Assembly: GCA_948146395.1 (NCBI GenBank)
Contig: OX411556.1
Location: 25,279,596-25,343,595, forward strand
DNA length: 64,000 bases
From: Fragum whitleyi
Lineage: Eukaryota; Mollusca; Bivalvia; Cardiida; Cardiidae
Direction: 5' to 3'
The notes under the pieces are model-generated. The model was not told where the DNA came from, searched no databases, and saw only the letters and a list, made by a program, of their open reading frames with translations. Numbering within the stretch: position 1 is the stretch's first letter; each line of letters starts with the position of its first letter. Shown here one piece after another: positions 34,594 through 47,400 of this stretch. The position numbers and the translations under genes are program-made.

Positions 34594-35130
34594 TTACGCC
34601 AAATTTACGTCAATGGGCAACCAAAACGTAGTATCTTTAGCTTGAAACAACCTATAGATACGACATTTTTTGTCGTCTGACAACGATTTTGCTGTGATGA
34701 AACACAGCTGGGCCTGACATTCTTTAAGTTTAATCAGCACAAATATAGAAAAGAAACAGTTAAAATCGAGTTCAGGTTTCAGAAATCCACAAATGAAATA
34801 TGTTATATGTACGTTCTCTTCAAGGTCTAACGTTAACGATAGGGTCAACCCGACGTATATATCATCGCATCTTAGAACAACATGGCCACACCCGTTGCTA
34901 TTGGCGTGGTAGACAGAGGAATGGATAATCTTCAGTCTTTTATGAAAAAAGAAATGTCTAAGTCTAAATGTATTTGTACGTACACATACCAGGTCTCGGC
35001 CATGCGGTGACAAGATCTTAGCACGCTGAGATGGAATATATGTACAACAAATATGTTTGAATGCATGAAAGCCTGTAGCACCCTGGGTAATTACCTGATC
35101 AGGATTAAAAGAAGGAATCTGAAAGGACAC
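34594..35130 (-). CDS. Isolated 178-codon ORF, coding status doubtful
   Basis: Open for 537 nt, which is long for AT-rich intergenic DNA. The predicted peptide (MSFQIPSFNPDQVITQGATG at the start) has many Cys, Phe and Ile and matches no family I know. Its first codons overlap a tandem repeat, and no splice sites or polyadenylation signal support it. More likely chance or repeat-derived. Confidence 0.15.
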   Translation of the reverse strand: MSFQIPSFNPDQVITQGATGFHAFKHICCTYIPSQRAKILSPHGRDLVCVRTNTFRLRHFFFHKRLKIIHSSVYHANSNGCGHVVLRCDDIYVGLTLSLTLDLEENVHITYFICGFLKPELDFNCFFSIFVLIKLKECQAQLCFITAKSLSDDKKCRIYRLFQAKDTTFWLPIDVNLA

Positions 35131-35560
35131 GTTCTATGCATCAATCCTGTGGAATTTGAATGAATTCTAAACAAAATGTTCAGAGAAGAAGTTTTTTCTT
35201 ATAAACTTCATCAAATGGGACCATGAGCCAATGTCTTCAGCCTGGTCAGATTTTTTTTACCAACAAATCTGAAAGAGCATGTTCTGTAGCATGATCCCTG
35301 TGTAGTTTAGTTGAATTCTGACCAGTAATTTCAGAGAAGAAGATTGTTTTTAATTTCATCATATGGGACCATTTTATAGTTACGCGGCAGTCCGTAGAGC
35401 CAAAGTCTTCAGCCCGATCAGAATTTCACGAACAAATATGAAAGAGCATGTTCTACGCATCATTCCTGTGTAGTTTGGTGGAGTTCTGAACAGTAGTTTC
35501 AGAGAGGAATTATTTTTACATTTCATCATATGGGACCATTTTCAGTGCAACCAGTAGAGC
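35095..35560 (+). repeat. Tandem repeat, about 160-175-bp units
   Basis: Three units with GAAAGAGCATGTTCTACGCA, CCTGTGTAGTTT and CATATGGGACCATTTT. Intergenic. The start of an isolated minus-strand ORF overlaps it. Confidence 0.6.
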
Positions 35561-36859
35561 CCACGACATAAACTCCGCTGGTCTTAGTCCAGTAGAGCTT
35601 TACATGGCATCAATTACGATGGTGACTTAAGGTTTAAGTACTCTAACTTTATCATTCCTAAATTAGTGTTGAAAATACCCACCTTTTTAATCGTTTTTTT
35701 TTTTTTTTTTTTTTTTTTGCAACAATTCAACTCCGCAATCGTCAATTGTATGATCCTCGGCGAAATATGCATATATTTGTATTGTTTACTCAATCGACAT
35801 TATTCTTGAAGATTCACACGATTGGGCGAGTAACCAAAGGTCTTTTTTGTCCATACATGACCATACATTTATAGATCACAAACTCAAACACGTGCATCTC
35901 AAGTTGCAAGTTGACGAAAGGAATGGGAGCATCAACACATCAAAATTATTAATAGTCGTTGCCGTTTGAAAAAAGGAAATATAACAGTATTCTCAGTTCG
36001 ACAAATATTGGCTTGCAATACATGTTAATTGTCTGTCATGTATGGAGACCAGATAAATACTTTTCCTATCGCGTTTTCTGGGCAATAAGTCGCAGCTTAT
36101 CTATAAAGGTATAAAAAATCACGGGAGCGACCAACACTCCGATGCGGCTAATACTTTGATATTAATTTCTGAAATGAAGCTGTAAATGCAAACTAATTGA
36201 AATTATAAAGGAAAAAAGGGAACCACGTTATTTTCATTTCAAAAAGGACACAAATAGGCACATGAGGCCAGTATGCCGGTGCCTTCTCTTCTGTGGAAAG
36301 TACGGTAGTTTGGTCCAGCAGACATCGGTCCGAACTATATGTAATGGTTTTAGAAGACATTGAATGAGTGGTCATGGAATACCGAATTTGTTAAACGAGT
36401 CATCAATAACAAATAAAAACAAGGCTTTGCCGAGTTTTTATGTTTTTAGATGACGAGTTTAATAAATCAGGTATATAATTGAGTACACAAATGATATTCT
36501 ATTTATAATATGACCTAAATTTTTTAAGGGAAATCGAGGGAATTCCAGAAATCTATTGATTCGAGTTATTCCGCGAAACGTATAACGCCGTTTGCAAATT
36601 TACGTCATCAAATGCATTTTGCGTCATTTTTACAACGAAGGAATAACATAACTAAACGTTGTTAGCCCATTTGCACAGTTATTCCACCAGTGAAATGACA
36701 CCCGTGTATCAAAAATATCAAGCAGGTTAATTTCACTCCCGCTTGGTAGGTCATATTATAAGTACATGTATTTGTTCCGAGTAGTAAAACAGAAGGAAAT
36801 AGGGGTAAAGAGTATAAATAATGCAGTATTTCGAAATTCCTATGAAAGTAGGGTTCAAA

Positions 36860-37330
36860 GAAATTCACCCATCCGTAGTCTAGTTGACTTCCAAAGCCTT
36901 CTTCCTTATCCCCCATTGTTCTTGGGTGTCTTAAACTAATGACAGCCTTGGCAATTTTTGGACATCCCTATAAGGGGCCTGGCAAATTAAGGATTTCTAT
37001 ATGAAAGACTTCGCAAATGTGAAATATCATATATGAAACTTGAATTAGAATTTGATGAAATGTAGGCTTCATAGAAAATCATCCAATTGCAGTCTAGCTT
37101 ACTTCCGAAACCTTCTTCCTTTTCCCCCATTTTTCTGGGTTGCTTTTAAACAGTGACAGCCTTCGCAATTTTCAGATATCCAAATGAAATGCCTAGCAAA
37201 TCAAAGATATCTGCGTTGGTTATCAAATTAAAAGTGACACATATGCCATAATGCTTAACTAGTTCATATGTATGAGATTTTTGTCCCTTCAATGTTTGAC
37301 AGAACTCTAGCTTCATACATTGTATAGAAA
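36860..37330. repeat. Two diverged repeat units
   Basis: CTTCTTCCTTATCCCCCAT...GACAGCCTTGGCAATTTT recurs about 228 bp later as CTTCTTCCTTTTCCCCCAT...GACAGCCTTCGCAATTTT. Confidence 0.5.
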
Positions 37331-38357
37331 CCCTGTTGCTAGGCAACAGAAGGGGTGACATATGCCGAAATAGCCCTTGATGATTTTATTTAAAAAAGTC
37401 AAATCAAACTACCTGTTGATGTTTCTTCACTCAATTAAGATTGGTGGATGTTTCCTGGTATTATATCTAAGTGGTAGATAATGGTTGTAAAATTTTCGTA
37501 AGAAACGACATCAAATTTCGTGACGAATACATTCCATTTATAAGCCAATGTCGTTCTCAAAAATGGGAGGGTATCCAAATGCAATTCTACAGTGATGCAC
37601 TCCTAAGTTTGACAACAGGATTTGCATTATATGTCTTTCTTAAAGATATCTCTATCGGTATCTTAAACAAAAACCTTTATCATATTTTGAAATGCAATTT
37701 TTTTTCTTTGAAAAATGATGTCTTTGTTATCAAACTCGTGATAAAAGGAAGTTTTTCTTCTAAAGTTCAATTTTACCACTGATGAAAAAAAGTAATCGGT
37801 AGAAATGATGTACAGAAAGAAAGTACTTTATCCCTGCATAAAATTCATTGAAAATGTTCAGCGCTTCAATCTTCTTCAACTTTCTGAAATTAGACTTTTA
37901 AAAGGCGTAACAAATCTGTTATTTTGTTATCCACCTGGCCATGGTTAAGGTCATGACGTCATTCTTTGTGACGTGATCAACACAACGTCATGGCAACATA
38001 CTGGATGATATGAAAAAGAAATGCAGGAGAAGATAATACTCATGCATGTAAAATTTCATTTAATTTCTTAATTAGCTTTCGATATATGGAACCAGTCTTA
38101 CTATTTCTTGGATGACCCTCGTATATGCCAACCTTCGTAAATTTGGAATATCAAGGATGAAACTTAATTATGAATTGATAAAATTATAGTCAGGTAATAC
38201 ATAAAACAAATGAGTGATACCTTTTATCTTTCAAATATAACAATCTATATCCTAGCTATCCTAAGTACCATTGACCATTTATTTGTTGTTGTTGATGTTT
38301 TGTTGTTGTCGTTGTTTTTATCAGAATTATCTTATTTCAAAATTCTGTTTTCAGACT

Positions 38358-38403
38358 ATGATTTTACCAACAATATCAATCCTTCTACTCTGTGTAACAA
38401 CTG
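38358..38403 (+). CDS. Gene 2, exon 1: start and signal peptide
   Basis: ATG at 38358, then a hydrophobic core ILPTISILLLCVTTG, donor G|GTAAGT. A perfect acceptor (TTCTGTTTTCAG) ends 4 nt before the ATG, so a non-coding exon upstream is likely. An in-frame upstream ATG at 38271 would lengthen the leader but lies before that acceptor. Confidence 0.75.
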
Positions 38404-41400
38404 GTAAGTATTACGTTAAACATGAAATACTGTTATACAATTTCCTATTTCCATCGATATTGTAAGAAGGGGCAAAGTGGAATATAAATCAGGGTATTTC
38501 TGTGTGCGATAAAAGGTGCAGTTTGCCGTTAAGACTCTTATACCCGACTTTGAAGCGATTATATAAAAGATAACCATTGTTTAAATTTTAAACGGAAGTT
38601 ATTTTTTGCGAATCAGGTATGTTGTTTCAATTGGCGCGATTGAAACAACAACCCCGATTGGATGAAAATATCTATTAATAAACGGTTACGTATTGGGCTC
38701 TCTATCCTGAGGTCGTGCGTTCGAGCCCCGGCTCAGCCAGCTTTCATCCGATATTTATCAAAAGACAATGTGACACGATTTATTTTTCTCCAACCAAAGG
38801 GCGTGTAATAAGTAGTGCGATTTTAAAGTGGGATAAACAGCTGGTGGCTCGAATCAAATATTTTGGTTGTACTGGTGTGAGAAACGAAAGGAAAACATAC
38901 GTAGGTGCACCTGATGCCGCGATATAACGGCAATATTGTTCAAAGTGGCATCAATCCAAATTCATTCAATCAATCAATCAATCAATCAATCTAGTTGGAA
39001 GTTAACCAATGGTTATATTCCATATAAATGAGTGTTGATGTCTAATTATATTATAAGAACTTATTTACCGGAAAGTATTGCCATAAAATTCTTAAAATCG
39101 TCATGCGCCCAGTTGTATAAAAGTAATCGTTTGATAAATTCTTACCGGAAATTAATATCAGCCTATCAGGGTAGTTGTTTTAATTAGTACAATTGAAATG
39201 ACTACTCATTGCTTGAAATAAGCTTCCAGTCTATATTAATCCAAAAGTTAAATTTTAAGCAACCGGGGCTGATTTCTTTTTAGCTCACCTGAGCACAAAG
39301 TGCTCAAGGTGAGCTATTGTGATCACCGATCGTCCGTCGTCCGTCCATCGTCCGTCCGTCCGTCCGTCTGTCCGTCCGTCGGTCTGTCCGTCAACGATTT
39401 CTTTAAACATCTTCTCCTCCTAAACCACTAGGCCAATCAATCTGAAACTTGGCAGAGATGTTCCTTGGGTGAAGCTCTTCAAAAGTTGTTAAAAAAAATT
39501 TAATTCTATAAATAACTCTGGTTGCCATGGTAACAGAAAGGCTGAAAATCGCAAAAATGTTAGAAAAAATTCTTCTCCTCCTAGACTGCTGGGCCAATCA
39601 AGCTGAAACTTGGTAGAGATGTTCCTTGGGTGAAGCTCTTCAAAAGTTCCTAAAAAAATTAAATTTCATCAAAAACTCTGGTTTCCATGGTAACGGAAAG
39701 GTTGAAAAATGGCCGAAAATGTCCAAAAATCTTAGAAAAAAATCTTCTCCTCCTAAACCACTTGGCCAATCAAGCTGAAACTTGGCAGAGATTACCTTGG
39801 GTAAAGCTCTTCAAAAGTTGTAAAAAGAATTTAATTTCATTAAAAACTCTGGTTTCCATGGTAACAGAAAGGTTGAAAAAAAGATCAGTGGCCCCAAATG
39901 TTAGATAAAATTCTTCTCCTCCTAAACCACTTGGCCAATCAATCTGAAACTTGGCAGAGACGTTCCCTGGGTGAAGCTTTTCAAAATTTGTAAAAATAAT
40001 TTAATTTCATCAAAAACTCTGGTTTCCATGGTAACAGAAAGGTTGAAAAAGGCCGAAAATGGCCGAAAATCTTAGAAAAACCTCTTCTCTTCCTAAACCA
40101 CTGGGCTAATTAAGCTGAAACTTGGTAGGGATGTTCTTTGGGTGAAGCTCTACCAAAATTGTATAAATAATTTTATTCAATCAAATTCTCTGGTTTCCAT
40201 GGTATTGGAAATGTCAAAATATCGCAAAAAAATATGGTTTAGGTCTACTAAACTTGTTTAAAGAATTCAATTCCATCAATAACTTTGTTTGCAATTGAAA
40301 ATAAAATCAAATTGCAGTAGGAGGAAATTAAAGTATGTTTCTTTTGAATCCACCCTAAATGTACATCAGACAACCTCTGGTATTTATAACATTGTTGACA
40401 AGTTATGAGTTTACTAACTCAGGTGAGCGATATAGGACCATCATGGTCCTCTTGTTAAATTGAAATATTGTTTGAAACAAAGAAGACTCTCGCAATTCTA
40501 CTTTGGTTTCTTTAAACCAATAAGAATAATCTTAATTAATGAAATGCATGTATTATTATCGAAATGGTGTCTATTTCCATTGTAATAACGTATGAAACAA
40601 AGCAGAATTTATCAAAATAGGTCAGCGTGGTCAACCTATATATTGGATTAACGTTAACGACCTAACGATTATATTTATTGATTCGTAATTTCGTAGTCGT
40701 GAAAAGATCGAAAATTTACTTACTTCCAAGTCAGTTTCGCCTGACTGGGCCAAATATAAACAAAAATAGTTGATTTAAGTATTCTTTTTTTACAGTGAAA
40801 TGTGGCAGAGTTATGAGCCCTTCTCCATTCTACATACCTTCACAGGAAGAGCTTGACATAAGTATGTTACTTTCTTAATATTTATCGCACAGATTGTAAA
40901 TTAATAACTATTTTAATTCTTCGAAATGGTAGGTTTAAAACTAATTATTTAAACATAAATTAAGATACGGGTTCTTTCAAAATTGATCCGGATTCTGGTA
41001 AATTTACCAATGTGTTAGCTTATGGAAGAAGAAAGAATATTATGAAATATGGCTAATTGAACCAAACTGCGAACCTCTTGGTCAAAAGGCCGACGCTCTT
41101 CCTTTCAAACACAAACACCTCAATTTTATGTTATAAAAAAAGTTCGAGCATTATGAAGTATTGGCTTTAGGTGCTATGATATGAACAAAGTAAACTCTGG
41201 GAAATGGCTAACTAGCATATTCTCGGGACGACACAATTATGGCCTGGCTATCCATTTCCTCATGACACCAATAGTGCTCCGACAAGGCTGTGCGAATCAG
41301 ATATATAAGGATTTTTTTCTTTGAGTATATACCCGTTTTAAGGTTCATGGAAAGTGTTTGAGACCCACTTTTTAAGGCGCTTCAATTGCCAAGAAAAAGC

Positions 41401-44400
41401 GGTATGTCAAGATATATTATGTACTAAAATGAAGCTATTTATGAGCACAATCAGATTAGTAACATAACACTGCCATTGCTATAGCGGTATAGCCAAAACC
41501 TTGTGGAAAGAGGTCATGTTGTACAGAACAAGTAACTGCATGACTGTTGGATAAAATTGGCTCATATTTTAACAAAGTGCAGCCTAAAAACTCGGGCCCA
41601 AAACGTAGTTATGCAAGTTATTTATTTTGACTTATTTTATAAACACATATGCCATTTATGTCATTCAAATTTTGTAATATCATAGCATAAATGGACATCA
41701 ATAGTTTATATACCTGTAAGGTTGTTTAGCAATAAATCAATTTCTATATCACAAAATGATGAATATAAAATAATCTATTATATGTCATTGAATAAAAAAA
41801 CTACAATTTGAAATAAATCGCAGAAAATATTTTTACAATATTATGGTGTGATGTCGCACCATACCTAACATCTATTTTAAAAACAGACCAAACCCGTTTG
41901 ACGTGTATGTTGACAAAATAAATGGAAATTGATTGTTTCAAAAGAGCCTTTTGAGACTGAGTTTTATATCTAATAGGGGGTTTAGACTGTACGTTTTTTC
42001 ACATATGCTTTTTCATATATGTCAAAACATGCAGTGTAAACCCCCAGATAATGAGCGTTCTGTTAACAGATCTGCAAAACATACGGATTAGAACATGTTC
42101 TATTTCCGTCTGCTTTTCAATACCGAAATGACCATTGATACCTCTGATGACCTGCTGATAAGCTGATAAAACAAACAATTACTGGTCAGCTCTCGCAGAA
42201 AGCCTGTCAAATAGACATATTTTGTGAAATATAATTCCTTCAAGGACCAGGGAAAAAATTTAACCTATTACCATATAATAGATAAGTTCCTCCAGTGGTA
42301 CTTATTATATTGAAAAATATTTATAATAATAAAGCTGAAAAATTATATGTTTAAATACCCATTGTAATTTACTGGCCTATCAGAAATTGCAGACCATATT
42401 GACAATAGTCAATCTATATTTTAGGAATATTGGTGGCCCAACTAAATTAAGAATTGTCATTCTACTGTACTTAATTTTCTAGTCTGATCACCTATGAAAT
42501 AATTCTCTACATTTTAATTAGTTTGTTTATGCCTATTCAATTTATATGATAAATGTCAATCGAGGTTCAAGTTATTATAACTCGCTCTCCATTATATCAT
42601 GTGAAATCCTCAAATACTGGCACCAAATGTTACGTTTAAGTAAGAGAATGAAGCTAGATCAATAGCATTTTCGGAAATCAAATCTCTTCCGACTCATTTC
42701 AATCAAGAGACAAGTGCTCAGCGACACGATGAAAATGTGTTGGTTACATATTAAGTATTAAATTGTGAAGAGTAATTTGTTTTTATTGTTACTTTAAGTC
42801 TCGAATTAAATAAGAAATAACATATTTTTTTAAACAAATGTTCAGAAAAGAGATCAATTGATTTATTGCAGAAACAGAAAATTCTGTGACCATTTTCCGG
42901 GTTTAAGACAACTTAAGCAGGAGAAAGGGATAAAAATAAATAAATCGAGCTATATTTCAATGTCTTTATTATCATTTAAGTGATGAAGAGACTATTTGTT
43001 GATTTCATTGAGGTATGAAAGTAAAAACATAATCACACTGTAAAAAATACGCAAAGTGGATTCATGTATGAGTGTGATTAGGATTTTTTGTTTCATACCT
43101 CCATGAAATTAAGAAATATTATCTTCATATCTTATAATTTAATATCATGAAGCAAAAATTGTTAAGATTAGTCAATTATGATATTGATTTTTAATTGGAC
43201 TACTTTTTGCAGAAGCTTACAAAATAGCTGCATATATTTGGTTTCGGTTAGCGATAAATTATTCCCTCATCATTCCAGTAATACAATACACTATTTGATC
43301 TTGAAAATGACTGACAGTCATGACCGAGGTCAACTGAAGCAGATATGTAAAAGCATACAGTGTAAACGCAAAGAGACAATTACGCTTTTTCACATGTGCT
43401 TTTTCACATCTGCTTAAACATACAGTGTAAACGCTCTCTAAGGCTGTAGTAGTACCTAGTAGGAATATTTATCTTCATTCTGATCAAATTTAGGCAAATT
43501 TTATCCAGCCATAATGAAGTTGTTGGGATTGCACAAAATATACCTTTTCCATAATGATTTGGCTATTATGTTATGAGGTTGGACCTCTAGTCATGTGCAA
43601 TTGCTTGTGTCCATCTACAGATTCAATTTGATGTATTGTTTAGCTTAGCAAACTGTCTATTTTGTAAATAGAAGCAGCATTAAATTTGGTTCAAAAACTC
43701 TGTACATGAACCTTAATTGTCCTTGCTTTTCAATTGTGATCCTCACACTTTTTTTACTTTGACAATTCTAAATTTACGAAAAGTGAAAGATGGAAATAAG
43801 AATATATACTTTGTATTGTAGACTGCACAAAAAATTCTTTTGATGAGACATGTTTAAGAGATTTTGGAAAAAATACATACAATGTTAGAAAGGCGTGGTC
43901 TAAGTCAGATTGAAAATCTCGTGCCGCGGTATATGGGAAATGGACACTCGCTAAAGCTCGTGTCTATTTCCCATATACAACGGCGCTCGATTTCTATCCT
44001 ATACATTCTTTGTATTGTAGACTGCACCAGGAATTGTTTAGTCGAGAAATGTTTAATAAGTGACCAGACGGATTGTCGCCGATTTATCACGTGCAAACGA
44101 AACCCTATTGGTCTAAACAGCTTGTATCGTGGTACCCTGCAGTTATGTGCGTTTGGGACCCATTGGGCCGGGTTACAGGAACATCTTACATGTGATCTCA
44201 TACAGAATGTCAAATGTGATATTAGTAAGTCCTAGTTTATCATATACAGTCAATCTTGCTCAAGCGACCACGTCTATTACGCAACCATTTTTATTTAGCG
44301 ACCGTTTTCCAAATCCTCTTCTTTAAATCAAAATATCTAAAAAAAAAAGAAAAAAAAAGAAGGTATGGTTGGTAAAAAAAATAATTGAGAATGAATCCTA

Positions 44401-47400
44401 TGTGTTTAAGACTCACCAGAATCGTCTATATGAGGCGATTTTATTGAGTTTTAACATCATAGGCTTATTGAGATTTTTTTTCAATTATATGCATATTCAA
44501 TCAAAAAGTATGTTTCTTATTGTAGACAAAACGTGTATCAGGCGACCATTTTGTTTAATGACAGCTTTTTGCTGGTCCCGTTAGTGGTCGTTTTAAACAA
44601 GTTTAACTGTAAAATATTACTAAAAATAATATTCCGTTGTTGTCAATTCGAGGAAACAAAGGAAAATATTCACTACTCTGTACATGAAGTTACCGTTAAC
44701 AATATTGTGAATTTAAAAAGATGAGTGACTCTAGAATTTTGGAATGAAATTAATGAGTGTTTGGAGCGAGTATGGTTATACACTATCGCTGATTGGACGA
44801 AACTATCGATATTTTATCACCTTCCTTTAAAAACAACGTGGATACTTATCTATTACACGGGGGGTGATGTCCATAATCGGAGCCACTGGCTCCGCTTTCA
44901 AAATCATGTGAGGAACTACCGCTCCACGTGCGTCTCCGATTATGTAGATGTAAACAATTCATTTTTGGACCGAAAAAATGGGAGAGGTATCGGAACTTCC
45001 TCATTTATATCGGATTTTATTCATTAATCATTAAAAAGTCGAATGCTATTCGACCAGTTATACATTTTGCCACGTTAACGTACTCAAGAACTGTAAAAAC
45101 GCTCGTTGGTTTTTGTTAAAAATGATTTCTTCTCAGAGCAATCTTGAGCCAGGAATATCAAAACACGTGGTTTTACCACCAAAATGCAATATTCTGGACA
45201 AGATTAATAACGTATACTATTGTTTTCAGTATGCCCGAGTTTAACAAAACAATCACAAAACTCTACCCCAATATACTTGCCTAAAATATGAGATAAATCA
45301 AAGAAAATAGTTTGGTTCCGATTATGTGGATTGGCTCTGATTATGTATCCTGGCTCTGAAGTTGTGGAGTGTCTTATTCTTCTTCCATATACCCTAACCT
45401 CCTTCGATATGAAGTTTCTGCTTGTTTCATGGTGCGACTTTTCTCGTCATTCCACGACGCATGTTGTCTATGTCTCACCTCTTCGTGTTAACTTTTATTA
45501 TAAAATTCCGGTGACTAGACAGTCAGCTACATTGATTTTACTTAAAACCGTAGGCGTACAATAGAATTGTATGGCTATTATTTAGAATAGAATTTGAAAA
45601 GCGATAAAAAATTCTACGGAACCTGCCAATAGTTTGCCATGATTATCATAAAAAGGGCGCAATGATCCTTAAAACGTCTGTTTTTTATGTCTCTCGTACC
45701 ATTTAGTTCGGAATTTTCGGAAAGTTTTAAGCATATGTTTAATTTCCGATTTTTGCACAAAATGTACGTTTTCGGATCATCATTGGCATACGTTAACCGA
45801 CAAAACAAGGGCGTTAACGGGATAAAACGTGTATAAATAAGTAAATTCACGTGCCGTTAACGCCCGGTTTTTTTCCCCTTAAATATCCTCGGTCTAGGCC
45901 TATACACTGTTGAATGGTGTTGTACGCCGCTTTCAACATTTTTTTAGTGATATCGCGGCGGCTGGAGCACCTTACAATGGATTCCTGGTATTTCTCTCAC
46001 TAGTATAAGCATCACATCCTTTCCTAGCCTCCAGCTGCTATCTCACATAGGTCTACGATTATCAACCCATTGGCGAGAGACAAATAATCGGAAAGAACGA
46101 GTACCGTCGTCGGAAATCGAACCCGGGAGCCTATACACTGAATCAGTTCCTTTGTTCACATTAATATATAGCGGTGCAATGCATAAAGCAATTTTTTCGA
46201 CACATTATCGGTTTTGGTGATAGTTTTACAGCTAGTTCCTACGAATGAATTTACAGTTTCTGTTAAAATAGATACTATAGTCTTTCTTTTTATGCAATAA
46301 AAGCGTCAATTCACGTTTTTTAGGCGATAACATTTGCACAGACCCTCAAAATGCTTTAACGACCTCGTGCTTCGCACTCGGGCGTTAAACCATTTTTCGG
46401 GTTTCTGCAATTGTTAACGCCCTCAAAAACGTGAATTAACCCTATATTAATGTCAGAATTAACTACTACATCTTAGGATTTGATATTTGTCAACTTTTCA
46501 TTCGGAAAGGAATTTATCTAAATTTATTGAAATTAAAAATTATTTAAGACAATGAAATAAAATACTAAGAAATGTCCCGGTCGATTTTGCGGCAAAGGGG
46601 TGCGTTTTATAAATGCGGTGTTAAGATTTTAACAGAATTACATATGTATATAAATTTGACATTTAGCGAAAAGGATCATATACAAGAGCGAAAATACGTA
46701 TCATAATAGATCAAAATACATGTATGTGACCATTATGATTTAATCAATATGCGATCCATTACCTTCATGATGTCCGGGATGTCATTTTATAGAAAATTTT
46801 GAAACAGACAAAGAAAATGCTTGTTGCTACATAGAGCAAAATGTGTTGTATTAAAAACTCAAAATTGTCAGGTACAACAAGATATTTGTTTTAATCAAAT
46901 ATGAAATTTAAACAATTTTCGTAGATCGTTAAGAAATAAGCTAAAAGTCCACCCAAAAAAATAATCGCGTTTGAAAACTTTTTCGTTTCGAAAAAAATGA
47001 ACGAAATTGAATAACTATGTAGGATTTTTAAACAAAATGTATAAAGCATTAAAGTAAATTCTTTAGATAATCAAAATGCAAAAAATATTTTATAGTGCGA
47101 AATTTTATTGGCGGTATCGTTTGTCTCCATAAACATTGTACACGGAAAGTGTGTGATTTTTCTGTGAAATGGTTTATTTCTGCTGAGATGACTTAAAATA
47201 TTAATGAATGGATTCTATGCGGTTTTTGTACATGAAGTTGAAATAAAAAATAGTTTCTCACATTGTGTTAAAAATTAGTTTATGTGTAAGTAAAAGATAT
47301 ATCTGAATTAGGGTTTTCAGATGTTTCCTATACAAATTAAAACCGTGCGTTTTTGCGACGTCAGGTTGATATTTGAACACTCATCTACGCTCTCTTCATT

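Larger units (their letters stand above)
29527..38353. other. Intergenic region between genes 1 and 2
   Basis: Holds family A copies 8 to 10, E copy 3, G and H copies, a SINE fragment and two tandem repeats. At 33987-34016 there is a short hairpin (CGAAACTACAGC / GCTGTAGTTTCG). The right end should contain the gene 2 promoter and first non-coding exon, but I cannot place either. Confidence 0.5.

Noticed and set aside
43864..44235. Longer exon 3 starting upstream of 44021
   Set aside because: The in-frame extension crosses the hairpin at 43930-43977, while a strong acceptor at 44020 fits phase 1 from exon 2.
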